Below, piece by piece: positions 22,345 through 35,109 of a DNA stretch of 64,000 nt (its first letter is position 1; the number at the start of each line of letters is the position of its first letter). Made by a program: the position numbers and the translations under genes. The notes beneath the pieces were generated by a model, which saw only the letters and a list, made by a program, of their open reading frames with translations, did not search any database and was not told the origin of the DNA. This DNA is from Liolophura sinensis (Eukaryota > Mollusca > Polyplacophora > Chitonida > Chitonidae). The stretch spans positions 6,933,504 through 6,997,503 of the forward strand of contig NC_088298.1 in NCBI RefSeq assembly GCF_032854445.1. Direction: 5' to 3'.

Positions 22345-22435
22345 ATGATGGTTTGTGTTCAACGTTGTTTTGGCAAGTGGTCTTCTCATTACTGACCTGG
22401 AATGTCCATTTTGGTTGACATTTTTGAAGACAAGC
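22345..22435 (+). repeat. Dispersed repeat family R3 copy
   Basis: TGGTTTGTGTTCAACGTTGT, TTTGGCAAGTGGTCTTCTCA, TTACTGACCTGGAATGTCCA and TTTGGTTGACA follow the family order. Confidence 0.7.
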
Positions 22436-25259
22436 GTGTAACAGTGTGTTGCGTCCCATGTATTTAAATGGGTGAAAATTAGTGTAACTAAGAAAGCGGA
22501 TAGATAACTGCTATCAGAAAGGAGGATAAGGTAAATACTGTCTGCCTATGAGAAGAGCTATGGGGGGTATACACAACACATTTCAACCAGAAATCCCTCA
22601 AAATATACATTCTAAACGATTCTCCAAAATACCTCTCATACATGATGTTGTGCATAGAGAATTTGCTTCGCGTAATCTATGAGTGATTTTAATTCTACAC
22701 ACTCTAACTGAAATTAAAGATGATAAATAATATTTTCAAATCTTTAACAACCAGATACATCGAGACAAGATGACTATTTGTATTTCTCGTATATAACACT
22801 ACGTCTGTACACAGGCTTGTAGGATCGTGAAAAGCGTGGAAATATACTGATCAAATGAGTCGTGTTACAACCGAGCTATGGGCATAGCAGGCATAGGCAG
22901 ACACAACTCCACAAGGCAAACATTCCAATAAGTGGTCTTCTGGGTATTCGCTGACATGCCTAGAAAGCTCTACTACAAGCCTTGATTGCGATCCTCTTAC
23001 ATCAGGCCGTTTGATTATAGATTGGTTCAGGTACACCGATACACATAGCAAACTGTAATGGTTCGCTTTAGATGGAACCTTTACTAGCTTGTAACAGGCC
23101 CTACTGCATTGAGAGGGCACATAAATGAGATCGAAAAACTCGTATACGGAAAATCCGGGTTCAGGTACGATTCCGGACAGATTCGAAATGTTTAGTTGGT
23201 GTTTTCTCGCTAAATGGCCAGCAAAATAAGATTTTGCGAAGAATGGATCTATCTGGTGTCAATATTCTGTGAGTTGACTAATCGCCTGGTGTCTTCAGAA
23301 TAGTCTTTCATTGAGGCAGCACCATAAATATATATTCACACATATATCTAAATTTACTACGATCTGACCTCTCCAATGTCTACGGCGTAAAGTGTTATAA
23401 GCCTATTCGATGCAGAACCCACCGCTTATTAAGTGACCGCTTTTGTCAAAGTAAACACTGATGCACCGTGTATAATCGTGGTTTTACACCACTAGCACAC
23501 AATATCCCTGATGAGATCAAATGTTCGAAACGGTTGTTGGAACACAAAGAAAAGTTCTTCTTACTTTATTGGTGTTTGATGCCGTTCTCAAGAACATTTC
23601 TTTGGCGTACGACTACGGCCAGTATTAACGTGAGAGGAAAAGTGTGTGTGTGTGGTGGGGGGGGAGAGTATTGTCTAAATCACGAGCATAAAAATTGAAA
23701 TAATAGTAGTACCTGTCGGAAGTTTGCAAAGATGATTAGATAGTATATACATTGAACTAAATACGGAGGGCGGTCACCTTTATTAGAGGGAACTCCATGG
23801 ATCTATAGGTCGTTGACCATACATCACTGGCAGCATACTTTGAGTATCACACTAACAATCATTCACTAAACAGTGACCAAAGTCAAAGATATAAAGCTTA
23901 GCGTTATCTGTTATGTATACTTTGCCGAAATGTCCAGGCGACGCACAAGGGGTTTTATGTTTCGTCGTTAATGAGAAATCGCATTAGTCTTCGGCAAACT
24001 GAGATATGACCAGCACTTATATGTGCGGTTATTGTTTGTGAATGTCTCACGCCGGCGATAATCGCTTGCAAGAGACTTGACGCTACACTAACGGTTTGTG
24101 ACCACACGCGTCGTTCATCACTGTCCCCGTAATTACGTTACCACTGCCTTAATAAGTCAAAACAAGTCAGCGTACATATGCGAAGAGACAAAGGGTCTCG
24201 TGGAACATCCACAACAGTCTTGAAGATCAGGCCGTTTATGGCGTGGAACTTGGGAAAGATAAAACTGCGTCTGTATTTGACTCGAAATCGGATTGTACTT
24301 TCATTTCCGGCCTTTATCTTCACTAAGATGATTCTCAGACGAGGTAACGGTATGTTTAGAATGACCTTAGCCAACTATCACTGAAGCATACTGCGACTGT
24401 CGCAGAACGGGTTCAACACCTTGCACCCAATCTGGTGCGTGACGTTGTTGATTCATCGCCGGGGTGGTAGTGGGCGGACATACCCATGTTGCTCATTCTG
24501 ATTGACTATCTTAGTCTCCGTGATAAGACAAAAGTTTCCTCCTAGCCAGACAAAGAGGCTCAGCAGACAGGGAAACCCCACAGGAAACTCTTGGAGATGC
24601 TGAGGAAACGTCGAACAAATGTCAGTTTTAAGCCACAGGGAAGGTGGAGAGTCTTTGATTATGTAAAGGCTTTATGTTATCAGGCAGAACCCACGGATAA
24701 TTGAGAATAATTCCAAAAATACTGACGCAGAAAAACGCCGAGTTTGAACTATAAAAAAAACTGAAAACGTTCACGGCGCGTTCCATGATCCAAAACGCGG
24801 GTAATATCCACAGCATTACGTAAACCCAACCATAGAAAACCGGAAACGAATTGAAATATCAGACCTTGTAGTATAACTATTAACCTGTACACAGACTACG
24901 GTTAAAATCTAAGCACCTAAGTAGAACATTCTTATAACACTTATTAACCGAGTCGATATTCACAAGAACTATTTCCTACAAGCTATCGATATTTGTGTGG
25001 CTCGTTAAAGAAGGCTGAAATATGTAGTGCTGATATTTAGATTTTAAATTGCAATATCTACAGAAACACTAATAAAGCTCCCAAACTTATGTCATTTGTT
25101 AAACAAGGCTGAAAATTGTGCCGATATTTAGATTGTTAAAAATTTAATATAATAAGTTCATATATAGGAAAACGTTAAAATAAAAAGCAAACTGTGGATA
25201 TAGATGACTGAAAAGTCTATTTTTAATTCAGCTAATTAGTAAATAACAGTGCAGTATGT
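22436..25259. other. Mostly unassigned, with a SINE fragment at 23.56 kb
   Basis: A short reversed family A fragment lies at about 23560-23640 (TTATTGGTGTTTGATGCCGT, CTCAAGAACATTTC, ACGACTACGGCCAGTATT). No splice-supported frame. The 89-codon minus frame at 22851-23120 is Cys/Ser-rich but unsupported. Confidence 0.35.
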
Positions 25260-25612
25260 CGTACTTGACAAATTTTCAAACATACGACAACGAGGAGTCA
25301 TTAGCTGTGTGTACACATTCAGTGTCTTACAGTGGCAGGGCGAGTCCATGCCACCAAAGTGCTGCCGCCAATGAAGTATCATGCCGAAGACACCAGTCGT
25401 GACACCTCACCTACTCATATTATACTGACACCGCTCCAACCAGTCATGTTTCCTTACTCTCACCCTTAGTGACGAGCGCCAAGTGAGGAAGGAACAAGTA
25501 AGATTTTTTAAAAATCTTTGGTATGGCTCGACACAGGTTTGATCCCGGGTCTCCCGGTTTTGAGGCGGATGGTCCAACCAGTATACCACCGAAGTGGACG
25601 CCTTAAGTAGTA
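25260..25612 (-). mobile_element. SINE family C, near full-length copy
   Basis: On the minus strand the tRNA-like head GTCCACTTCGGTGGTATACT, GGTTGGACCATCCGCCTCAA and a B-box-like GGGATCAAACC lead into GAGCCATACCAAAG, then TTCCTCACTTGGCGC, GTGTCTTCGGCATGATAC and a tail resembling GTCGTATGTTTGAAAATTTG. It matches the organisation of the copy at 44.2 kb. Confidence 0.65.
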
Positions 25613-25876
25613 AACATGTTATTGTATGATATAATCTAGGCGAGACTCCTTGTCAAAGTCAGGTAACTCATAACCATTGTTCCCAAGCAAACCTGTTTAT
25701 AATGAATCTAAAATTATCATTCGAACTGGTTTCATGTCAATAATTAAACTTTCCCTCAGAGGGACAATACTCAAATCAGGTATGGCAGACGAAAGGGCTC
25801 AGGAAGTATTCATCATGTCCATAAATTAAACACAGAACATTTGTGGTACGCCCTGGGTATTGTTTTCATTCACAAC

Positions 25877-25878
<2 letters not shown>

Positions 25879-25907
<29 letters not shown>

Positions 25908-25980
25908 TTTGATGATTTACGCCGTACTCAAGAATATTTCACGTATACGACGGCGGCAGGTGTTATGGTGGGAGGTCACG
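25879..25980 (-). mobile_element. SINE family A, 3' fragment with long (ATTT)n tail
   Basis: About eight ATTT units are followed by GATGATTTACGCCGTACTCA, AGAATATTTCACGTATACGA and CGGCGGCAGGTGTTATGGTG. It is truncated after the tail domain. Confidence 0.85.
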
Positions 25981-27548
25981 ACTTATTAAACATAATAAAG
26001 CACTTATTAAATTTCATTTGATTATTGTGCAACGCTTACATATGTTTAACTTAAAAGACGATTGGCAGTTTAAGTGCTGAGGCAACCATAGTGCTGTGGA
26101 AAACCACAAACATCTGGCTATTAACAGATGAACTTTCCCACACGTGATTTATAGTTATTCCCCATTATATCAGTGGACACAACTGCCAGGTAAGTATAGG
26201 ATAAACCACTTATAGCTACCAATGCCCGGTAAACATTTAATGAAGGGTAATCTACAAAGTTTCTGACTAAAATCCGTGAGAAACTCATCCTTGTATTGTT
26301 GAGTGAACAGCCCATCAATTAAAGTACTAAACATGGATCTAGGATGTACACACGCGACGTACGCGTATTTTTTGTTACTCTCAACAGGAAATGTGTACCG
26401 TTTTTTTTACACATTTGTTTGTGTGGCCCGCGATGTAACCAAGCTATGCATCACAGGTACACACTTTGGTACACACTAAACGTGTAGGTACAGAAAAATG
26501 ATATATGCACGTTACACATGAATGTTTATGCGCATATTTGTTACAAAGAAATCATGCCTGTGGTACACCTTGTATATGTTTTTATACACAGCTTCTTTTA
26601 AAGAATATTCTTTCAAGAATGATGTACGTTTCAGTTGCTCGGTTGTTTCACAAAAAGGTCGTAAAGTTACGCCGGTCACCAGTAACAATGCGGCGTTTGG
26701 AGTCAGGCCTCATGATGATGGCATTATGGCGCTTTTGAGAAACTGGCTTAGGTGAGAGCTTACCGGCAAAACTTATATAAATGAGGTGTTTTGAAAATAA
26801 CCGTAAATGAGACAGAAGAGCGAAAACAAAATCTAGGAGTTACTCCCTTTTAGTTTCCGTTAAAACTCCAATTGCGCTATGTGGGCCAAGAAAATCATTT
26901 TTGTTACAGTTAAATATACCCATACAAGCCCAGGATGATATGTGGCCACGTAATTGTCTTAGGGTAGATTAGGTGTCCCACAATGGTGGCCGTATAGTGT
27001 ATTACTGGCGTCTGCTAATGTGGTGAATACCTCAAAATAGTGCGGAGTATGAGTGAAACTATGAGTGAGATGACAAGGTAAAATCACATCTAATTTCTTC
27101 CGCCAGAATCTACGTCATGATGACGTCAGTAAACTTTTGCGATCGTGCCAAAACAATATTATTTGTTGGCACCCACGCCCAGTAAATGTGAGGGTGGATG
27201 AGTTTGCAGATTCCAAATATAAAGAAAGTTTTTTCACTTGAAAACAGAATTTTTCTTGAAAACAGAAGGCTTCTTAAAATGAGACTCCTCTGTTTGAAAC
27301 AAGGTGTCTTGTTAATATCACGATCAAAGTGCGAACCTTGTCGGTAATGTGGTAATGTGGTCTATTAATCATGACGCCGTTAGTTCGAACCAACATCGGA
27401 CTAATTTTTAACTTCGCGTTTTCATGTAGGTCCAGGGGGGATTTCCTAACAGACACAGGTTTCCCAGTTTTGGATAAGCCCACATGATTGCGTTATAAGG
27501 CCATCAGTGGTATCGCGTTACTGACAGAAAGCCGTGACAGGTCTTTAT
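25981..27548. other. Unassigned sequence
   Basis: Frames on both strands are short. Nothing is recognised in the overlapping plus frames at 26.5-26.75 kb. Confidence 0.35.
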
Positions 27549-27665
27549 ATTTATTTATTTATTTATTTATTTATTTATGATAGAAATTCAGAACAAACAC
27601 GCATGTACGTGTAAGTCGATTTTATTTGATTGGAGTTTTACGCCGCACTTAAGAGTACTTTTTAA
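27549..27665 (-). mobile_element. (ATTT)n and SINE family A tail fragment
   Basis: An ATTT run is followed after about 30 bp by TTTATTTGATTGGAGTTTTA and CGCCGCACTTAAGAGTACTT, a diverged SINE tail. Confidence 0.65.
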
Positions 27666-29344
27666 TGCTCACCAAACGTTAATTAACCAGCTCACGTTAC
27701 AACGCGCGTGTTTTTGGCTTTGGTTTGCTTTAGACAGGGACTGGCTATCTTGTATGACATACGTTTCATTTATAATTTACATCTTGTCTACATTACTAAT
27801 GGTAATAGTAATCAACTAGCATGGACATGCCAACAGAATAGTTAGCACAGGAATAAAGTGTCACCGCTCTTTCTTCTCCTGAATTCAGCGTCATGTGTTT
27901 CGATAGCCAAAAGTTATACAAAAGTTCCACTCATAATTTTCATATAAAAAACAAGTTCTGTTATTCGGATTTTTAGGAATAATACTATTTGATGTTTATG
28001 CCAATTACACACGCCCAAAGAAATAAGAGATTAGTTTAATCAAGCCAAGAGTTGACACGGAAGTCAGATATTCAGAGTAGGAAACATTCCAACATTTTCA
28101 ATATTTCCAGCGTTGGCCTACGAAAACATGACATATGGACAAAGCCTAAGAATAAACTACTGGCATTTGTTTTGTACGCTGTAAAACTTGATAACTTCTC
28201 TTGAAGTGAAATTAACTCATGTCTTTCCTTATACAAATGCTATGGTACGTACAAAACTATGTACGTCTATATAACACCGCAATACGTAAAATTCGCCATA
28301 TACGCCTGTATATGGCTGTGAATTTCTAATTTCTGGAATTTCCTGGAATCTTCTGGCTTACAATGAATTGTAAAGAGGATGAGACGAGTGCTCACCATGC
28401 TTTTGGCATTATCACTATTAAGCTCAAAACCAGCAAGGGTTAAAATATCCCCACGTTTTTCGCGCAAATATGTTGAAAAATCACAAAAATTGGACTCGAT
28501 GGAATTCTGAATGAACGCCGACTAATTGGTCTCTAAAGTTGACTTGACGTTTTCATAGAGATAGGCGAACTAAATGATTATTGCTTTAAACGCCATTTCC
28601 ATTGTCTTGCAGCCATACCATGGTGATATGACAGTTATGGATATGACAGTGTCAAAGTTACACTAAAGCCCGGGTGTTCAATGTAAATTGACGAAAAGCA
28701 GGTGAATTTTATTTAACATTTTGTGTTTCCCCCCAAAAAACACTGAAATGAAATTATTTATCGATAAAAGTGTACAGCTAAATTTATTGTCACTGTAAAT
28801 AAAAAGGTAGTGGTCACATTTCCAGAAAGTGTTAATAACTTTTACTAAAATGATGAACTACTTACCAAAATGCGTTGAAGAGGATATCCGATTCCTAAAT
28901 CGTTCCTAAGGTATGACTTTCTTTGCTGCCCGTTTAACTTTCCGCTCTCAGGAAGCGATTGGTGACTCTTAACTGACGGGTATCCAAGAAGCTTAATGTA
29001 TCCACAAATTCTTTCCTCAACCGGATTTTCTCTCCAATTTTTTTTATCTTAGTAAGTGGAAGAAGGGTGAAAAGTTTCTTCTTTTTTTTGTCTTTTTTTG
29101 CTTCGGTCCTTTTTGATGTGCTCTACCCCGTACCTGTTGTTAACGTCATCCCCGTCTGTGTAAGTAATCAACGGCTTTGACTGTTGGAATCGAAATCGGT
29201 GCGGTGCCTTAGTTCGGTTCTGTCACGACTGTACATGAGCTCTTCCCTGCGGTAGATACCTTCTCCCGTCTACCTACAACTAAACAGCTTCCTCTTATCG
29301 ACCCACAAGACCGCTACGAGGTGCCACTACGCCATCGGTTATAC
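27666..29344. other. Unassigned; possible intron of a minus-strand gene
   Basis: If the first-exon candidate at 29.35-29.6 kb is real, this lies in its first intron or intergenic space. No matching second exon was found. Confidence 0.3.
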
Positions 29345-29476
29345 GGATGAAGTCACGTGACCCTTGTCACCCGGAGCTCGTTCATCTTCGGGAATTTCCG
29401 GCGGAGCGGAAATCGTTACGGAGTCAAACTCTACGCGGTCGATTGGTAGGGCAGTTGTGGAAGAATCGTTGCTCAT
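29345..29476 (-). CDS. Candidate first coding exon in a CpG-rich segment
   Basis: ATG at 29476 opens exactly 44 codons, beginning MSNDSSTTALPIDRVEFDSV and continuing into an acidic, proline-rich piece (APPEIPEDERAPGDKG). They end at TCATCC|GTATAA, a usable 5' splice site (phase 0), with a stop two codons further on. Residue composition (Ser/Thr/Asp/Glu/Pro) resembles a disordered cytosolic N-terminus. The segment is clearly richer in CpG than its flanks. Upstream lies TATAAAAC at 29589-29596. The Kozak context is weak (T at -3), and an upstream 21-codon frame starts at 29538 and ends in the overlap ATGA at this start. Product unknown. Confidence 0.4.
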
Positions 29477-29539
29477 TGACCCAACGGGTAGAGACAGTCT
29501 GATAACAGCCGCTGGCTGTTCCGCCACTCTCTAGACATT

Positions 29540-29600
29540 GCGGTATATGACAGCGATGTGAGCGCAGGAACACCCGTTACACATCTGTGTTTTATAATAC
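29540..29600 (-). promoter_or_regulatory. Core-promoter candidate with TATA-like box
   Basis: On the minus strand TATAAAAC (29596-29589) lies about 115 bp before the ATG at 29476. This would place a start site near 29560, just ahead of the short upstream frame. Position and match only; no initiator was identified. Confidence 0.3.
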
Positions 29601-30240
29601 AGTTTACGGGTTTCACCACATAGTTTTAACCCTTGGCCAGGAGATACAAAAAATTAAAAAAAAAAACACATAAATGAGTTTATTTCCTGAAACATTTATC
29701 TTAGAAGATTCGCAAGATATGTCAGGTAAATTATTCTTTTGAGGATAATTTGCATTATTAAATATTCTCCGACGCTAAAGCACACCATTGTTAATTTTAC
29801 ACACAGTCCCATAAGGCGGTGACTTCACCGTAAAAAAGAGGGACGTAACCATGATATCATATCATTTAAACTTGAAAGTTCCCTACTTCCTTTCAGTTCG
29901 TTTTTTTCTTTTTTTCTTTTGAAAGAAAAATATATCAGTGCTATTTTCAGTCATCATTATTACTTTTATTAGTTTTATCATTCATGTTTATCATCATTTT
30001 TATCCTCTCCTCGGAAAGGACATAAGAAATATTCTGTAAAGTAAAAAGCAATGCAACAATTGACTTTGGATGGAATCGCGGTGTAAAGCAATGCAGTTGT
30101 TGAAAATAAACTCCCCTGATTCGGTATTTATTTTAGAATTTATTTCTTGTTGCGTTACTCCATCATTGTTTCAATAAAATTGTTAATAGTCGATGCCTCC
30201 TTTTCCACGAGCCCGAGTCGATCCGCCTAGTACGTGCTAT

Positions 30241-30495
30241 GATTTATTTATGTAATTGATTGGTGTTTTATATTAGGCAAAAGCCCATCAATAATATTTC
30301 ACTTATACGACGTCGGCCAGCATTATGGTGGGAAGAAACCGGGCAAGGCCTGGGGAAACCCACGACCATCCGCAGGTCGCTACCATACCTTCCCACTTAC
30401 GGCCGGAGAAGAAGCCAGCATCATGAACTCACAGCGACCGCACTAGTGTGATGCTCCTGGTTCATTCCGCTGCGCTAGAGAGCTAACCAACTGAC
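30241..30495 (-). mobile_element. SINE family A copy
   Basis: The reversed element runs from TAATTGATTGGTGTTTTA to a head ending CTAGAGAGCTAACCAACTGA. The last bases of the head are missing. TAGTACGTGCTAT (30228-30240) and TAGTGCGTGCCAT (30496-30508) flank it with two mismatches. Confidence 0.9.
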
Positions 30496-30508
30496 TAGTG
30501 CGTGCCAT

Positions 30509-31124
30509 AAAGGGCACAGTTTAAAAATGTTTATATATGAACTAATATGTGTGGTACCAACAATTGCCAGTGTTTGCTCATGGAACATGTAGAACAACTG
30601 TGATAGAGACGATCGCTCAAAAGACACACAAGTGTCATGATGAATAGATGTGGGGGCAGAAAAATACCCGTAACGACAACAAATGTGCAGATGCACAGAA
30701 AGTTTTAGCACGTGACGGTTCAAGGCGAAGCGCCCCCTGGGGGGGAGGAAGTCAAAATGGGAGGTAATAACCGCCGATCGATCATCCCAGTAAATTACTC
30801 TCTAACTCAATACTAGGTTAACGCATGACGTTATCGCCTAAAGCCTGTCAGCCCATCAAAGTTACCACTGTGGGTGATAACGTAAGGGCAGATAACTTAA
30901 CAACTTCCCCTCCTACTTAAGCCTCCTCCCCATATTTGAGCTGCGCTTAACGAAATGGAAATAATTCCCATTTCCACTCTACTGATGCTGAGAAAAATAT
31001 GACAAGGATTTCGTTTGGAGGCCTAGCAATACCGTTTTACCAAAGCATATACATTTGCACTAACCGTGACTAATCTTACGCCAAATATAATGCAGGGAAC
31101 ATGCTTTGGCTTCGCCGCAGCTCT
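30509..31124. other. Unassigned sequence
   Basis: No repeat or supported exon. Confidence 0.4.
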
Positions 31125-31136
31125 CGTTCATAATTA

Positions 31137-31217
31137 ATTAATTTATTCATTTATTTTATTGGTGTTTTACACATTGTCCGCACTGGCAAAGCTAACCACC
31201 TCGGCCACAGAGGTCCA
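31137..31217 (-). mobile_element. Mini-SINE: family A head joined directly to tail
   Basis: Only about 80 bp long. TTTATTTTATTGGTGTTTTA (tail) is followed almost at once by GCTAACCACCTCGGCCACAG (reversed head), with the whole body absent. CGTTCATAATTA (31125-31136) and CGTTCATACTTA (31218-31229) form a 12-bp duplication with one mismatch. Confidence 0.8.
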
Positions 31218-31329
31218 CGTTCATACTTACAATTATGACAAAGTGCTTTGGTGAGGCAAAGCGTTTAGCATATATCATATTTTGAGCAAGAGCCCATTTA
31301 TCAAAAATATAAATAAATATTTTTTCATT

Positions 31330-31470
31330 TACCAGGTTGCTTAACGTCATACTCGAAGAACTAGATGACGACGGTCAGTTGTATAGGTGGAGTTCTCAGG
31401 CAAGCCAAAAACCTTTGGCAAGTTGCTTATGAATTAACTGTCAGACAAGTGGCTTACAGATATGGGCGCC
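31330..31470 (-). mobile_element. SINE family B copy, diverged
   Basis: TTGCTTAACGTCATACTCGA, ACGACGGTCAGTTGTATAGG, TGGAGTTCTCAGG and CCTTTGGCAAGTTGCTTATG follow the family B order. Confidence 0.55.
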
Positions 31471-34059
31471 ATATTGTCGAAAGACAAATGGTTTTCAGCG
31501 AACGTTAAAACTGGGTAAATTGGAACACGAGCGTTGTTGGCCGCTCATTGGGGACACACAAGTAAACCTACAAACCCTCCAATACAAATAACTTGCAAAG
31601 CTGCAGTGCTACCGAAGTTCACCCTCCTTACAGCGCATGCGTCTCTCTCTGCGCTCATTTTACATCACTCTCAACCTTTAGTTCTATTAATATTTGATAC
31701 ATACGCCTTCTTTTCATATCTTTTCTTTAAGTATGCACAACATGAAACAGTCTCATTGCAAAATCCTGTTTATAGTTTCGCACAAGAACATTACTGGTCA
31801 GGCTAAGCTTAAACAGGCCCACGTGTAACATACGGGTCCCAAAGGGCAAGCTTGTCTTGTCGTAAAACGAACGTAGACAGCTACCCAAGTGCTGCAAGGA
31901 TGTGACCAAAGATGATATGAAGTGCTCGCCTAAGTTCGTTTAGTGTGAATTTGGTTTAATTGGTTTGTTTTCGTATCACAAGTTGCTTAAAGGGGTATAT
32001 ATCTCTTTTATCATTCGAGATGTCATCACATGTTCTGCTTAATCAACTCACCACCTAGTTAATCGCATTGTCTTGAAGGGATGCAGAATCAATTCTGATT
32101 GGCTGGTGTGATAGATAGGCGAGATATATCTAGTCTAAGCTGAATTTTTGGAATGGCAGATTTATTCAAGCGTGACCGTAGGGTTTAACTCAGGAAACCC
32201 TATCTCCACTGTCAGCCAATTAGCGTCGATTCGACATCCCTTTAATAATAAGCAACTTAAGAAGCTTACAAATAAAACACCGATACAACAACGGAATATG
32301 ACGTCATATAGAAGTATATTGAATACAAAGTTAATGTGATAAAATATATTATTATATTAAAAATATCAGTATTTAATGCTTTTATACCACAGTCATTTTC
32401 CCTTTAAATTCACACACTTTATAGGATGTGTTTGTTTAACCGGGGATAACTGAAAATGTCGTGTCTTGAAAAGAATAATGGAGACAAATATGAAGCTGAA
32501 AGCCATCAGTTAAAAGATCAATAGGATATGCAGTCCACGGAGGGAAGCTTAAAGACTTTTACTATCGCCATGGGTTGTTCATAAGTTCATTTTAGATTGA
32601 CATTGAAATGAACCTGTCAATTATTAATGGCCCCTAAATATGAAAAAGAAGCTACATTGCGCGTTATCTCGGCTGGCCAGAGCGGCATAGCTATCGGCCA
32701 GAAATAATCGTCCGCATTTTCAAAGACATTTATAATGTTTTCCCTTGAAATGCTGCCCGCACCACGCAATTTTTATGATTATTCAGAAAATTTTACAGAA
32801 AAACAAAATATTCATTTTTTTATCCCAATGTGTAAAAATATTTTCAGAACTCTAGCTAGAAAAAATCTGATTTCTTGGAAAGTCATTGTACTAAAGCATC
32901 TCAAAACCTGGTAGAAAAACATCACGTGTAAACATGCCAGTAGAAATGCCAGACAAATATGGCATTGGAAGAAATACACCATTAGTATTAATCTAGGCGT
33001 TGTCAGATAGATTTAGTCATTCCTGGAAATAATTTTAGCTCGTGTCGTGAAATTGGCACCAGTTCCTTTAAGAATGTTTTCAAGGGATATTCTAACTGGG
33101 TCGTTTGTTAGGATGGGCTTGCCTACAAGACTAAACATAAGAAAACAATAAACACGTCTTGCGACGAACGAGTAGATTGCAATTCACTTGTCACTTGACC
33201 TGTCATCGGATAATCTTCGTGTCGCTGACGTCATGTGACTAGTTTTAAACAGACGCCAATGGAGTCTGGTGAAACAAAGCAGGGAGGACATTTGACACGC
33301 AGGTCACCTCGTGCGCTGATATCAAATATTAACGATGGCACCTCATTTCTTGTCAGCACTTTGCCAGCTTCATTAACACACAGTCTTAATAAGAGTCTGT
33401 ATAGTTTTACGTTTCACTAAAACGTATAGAATGATCTCCTAAAAACATGTTGCTAAAGGTCTATATTGACGCACATTGATGAATAATTTGTCAAAGTGCT
33501 CAAACGAGGAAGCATCATATCCAAACATGTTTCTATTTTCCATAACAGTACGCCTGGAAACATTGACTCCCCGCCAAGAACAAAGCAAACATTTCTATGT
33601 TACAAAGATTTGATTGGTGCCTTAATTTTATTTAACAGTTAAACAGTTTTTTTTAAAGTTAAATAGTAAGCCAAGTATTCAAATTTCGGTTCAAACCGCC
33701 AACTGGTAACAGAATATTCAAAATCAAATTTTCAAACACCAGTTTTATTGATAAAATTTGCACAACAATGTTAAATTTTTACTGACAATTTTAACAGGAG
33801 ATATTTACCTGAAAGTAGAATTAATTAACAGTTTCCAGTGTAACATATTTGTAATACGAGGTCGTATTGTTTGATTTAAGGCTGTATTATTTGATTTGGT
33901 GCTCAGCTGAAAATGTTTTAACATCTATATGTCCCCAGACAGGATTATACCGCACTGATCAAGGGTTCAGAAATGTGTGTTCTGGTTCTGACAACAGGTT
34001 AAAACATTCGTCCTTTCATTATTTAGAATACATTAAGATTTTATTGTATTTGCTTATTT
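31471..34059. other. Unassigned sequence
   Basis: A 90-codon plus frame (31534-31806) is unsupported. No repeats of the families described here. Confidence 0.35.
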
Positions 34060-34185
34060 CATTGTTGCCTTACGCCTGTCCGTTTTACGGGTGGAGGAAG
34101 CTGGAGTTCTCATGTTAAACCACTGGCCTTTGGAGAGCTATGGGCGAACTTTCCTACGTGAGGTGCACAGATACAACACACCATA
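34060..34185 (-). mobile_element. SINE family B copy, tail diverged
   Basis: TTACGGGTGGAGGAAGCTGG, AGTTCTCATGTTAAACCACT, GGCCTTTGGAGAG and CTTTCCTACGTGAGGTGCAC align to the copy at 16.85 kb. Confidence 0.6.
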
Positions 34186-34479
34186 CTGGTTGAACACGGC
34201 GCAAACGGCTAGTAGACCATTTATTGAATTGCACAAAAGCCCCACAAACAGTGTGAGCTGCTCTCAGTTTATGAGTAAGCCATTGATGTTCTTGGACAAA
34301 ATCAACAGAGTTACAAAAGTATAGCTATAATTAAGGACGAAATAACTCATCTCCGTCATATGCGTTCACCATCAAAACTGTAGGTTAGTAATAGGGATAT
34401 GTGATAATTTATTATTGTTATCATATAGAATCAGGCATATCTTCACCCCATTCTGTTATCTGTTCTCTTCCCCGCCGAG

Positions 34480-34530
34480 GTTAAATGAAATATTCTTTGG
34501 TGTGGAGAAAAACACCAATCAAATCAAACA
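34480..34530 (+). mobile_element. SINE tail fragment
   Basis: GTTAAATGAAATATTCTTTG and GAAAAACACCAATCAAATC match the shared SINE 3' tail only. Confidence 0.65.
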
Positions 34531-34646
34531 TATTTCTACATTTCATTTAGTTTCCCACGCCTTACTTAAGAATCATTCTTTGTAATAGGTTATTTTGTCT
34601 CATTGATTAAACCTGACAGATCAGATGTCTAAAGTGTTGGCCGTGT

Positions 34647-34890
34647 ATTTATTTATTTGATTGATGTTTTACGCCGTACTTAAGAATATTTCACTTATAT
34701 AACGCGCCCAGCATTATGGAGGGAGTAAATGCACGACCATCCAAATATTGCTGGCAGACCCTCCCAAGTATGGCCGGAAGGGAAGCCAAAAAGAGCTGGG
34801 TTTGAACTCACAGCGACGGCATTGGCGAGAGGTTTCTGATCCATTGTGCCGCGTTGGCACGCTAGTCCAATAGGCCACGGAGGTCCCCTT
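34647..34890 (-). mobile_element. SINE family A, near full length
   Basis: From TATTTATTTGATTGATGTTT through CAGCATTATGGAGGGAG to a head ending CTAGTCCAATAGGCCACGGA. An internal GGGCAGAGCC-type segment is missing. TTGGCCGTGT (34637-34646) and TTGGCCGTAT (34891-34900) flank it. Confidence 0.88.
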
Positions 34891-35109
34891 TTGGCCGTAT
34901 TGTACAATACTATAAATCCTGACTGTGCATATAACATGTTATCATCTCTTTTTAACACGAATGGTATAAGGTGTGACCACAGCGGCTTTGCAACTTTGTT
35001 TTGCAGCAATGGATTTGTCACTTCCGTCTGTCTTTTGAAAATAGTACCAAGCCATCAACAGAAAATTTAAGCCTTGTTCCTTCCATAAGGCCTGTGCGGC
35101 CTTATGGGC

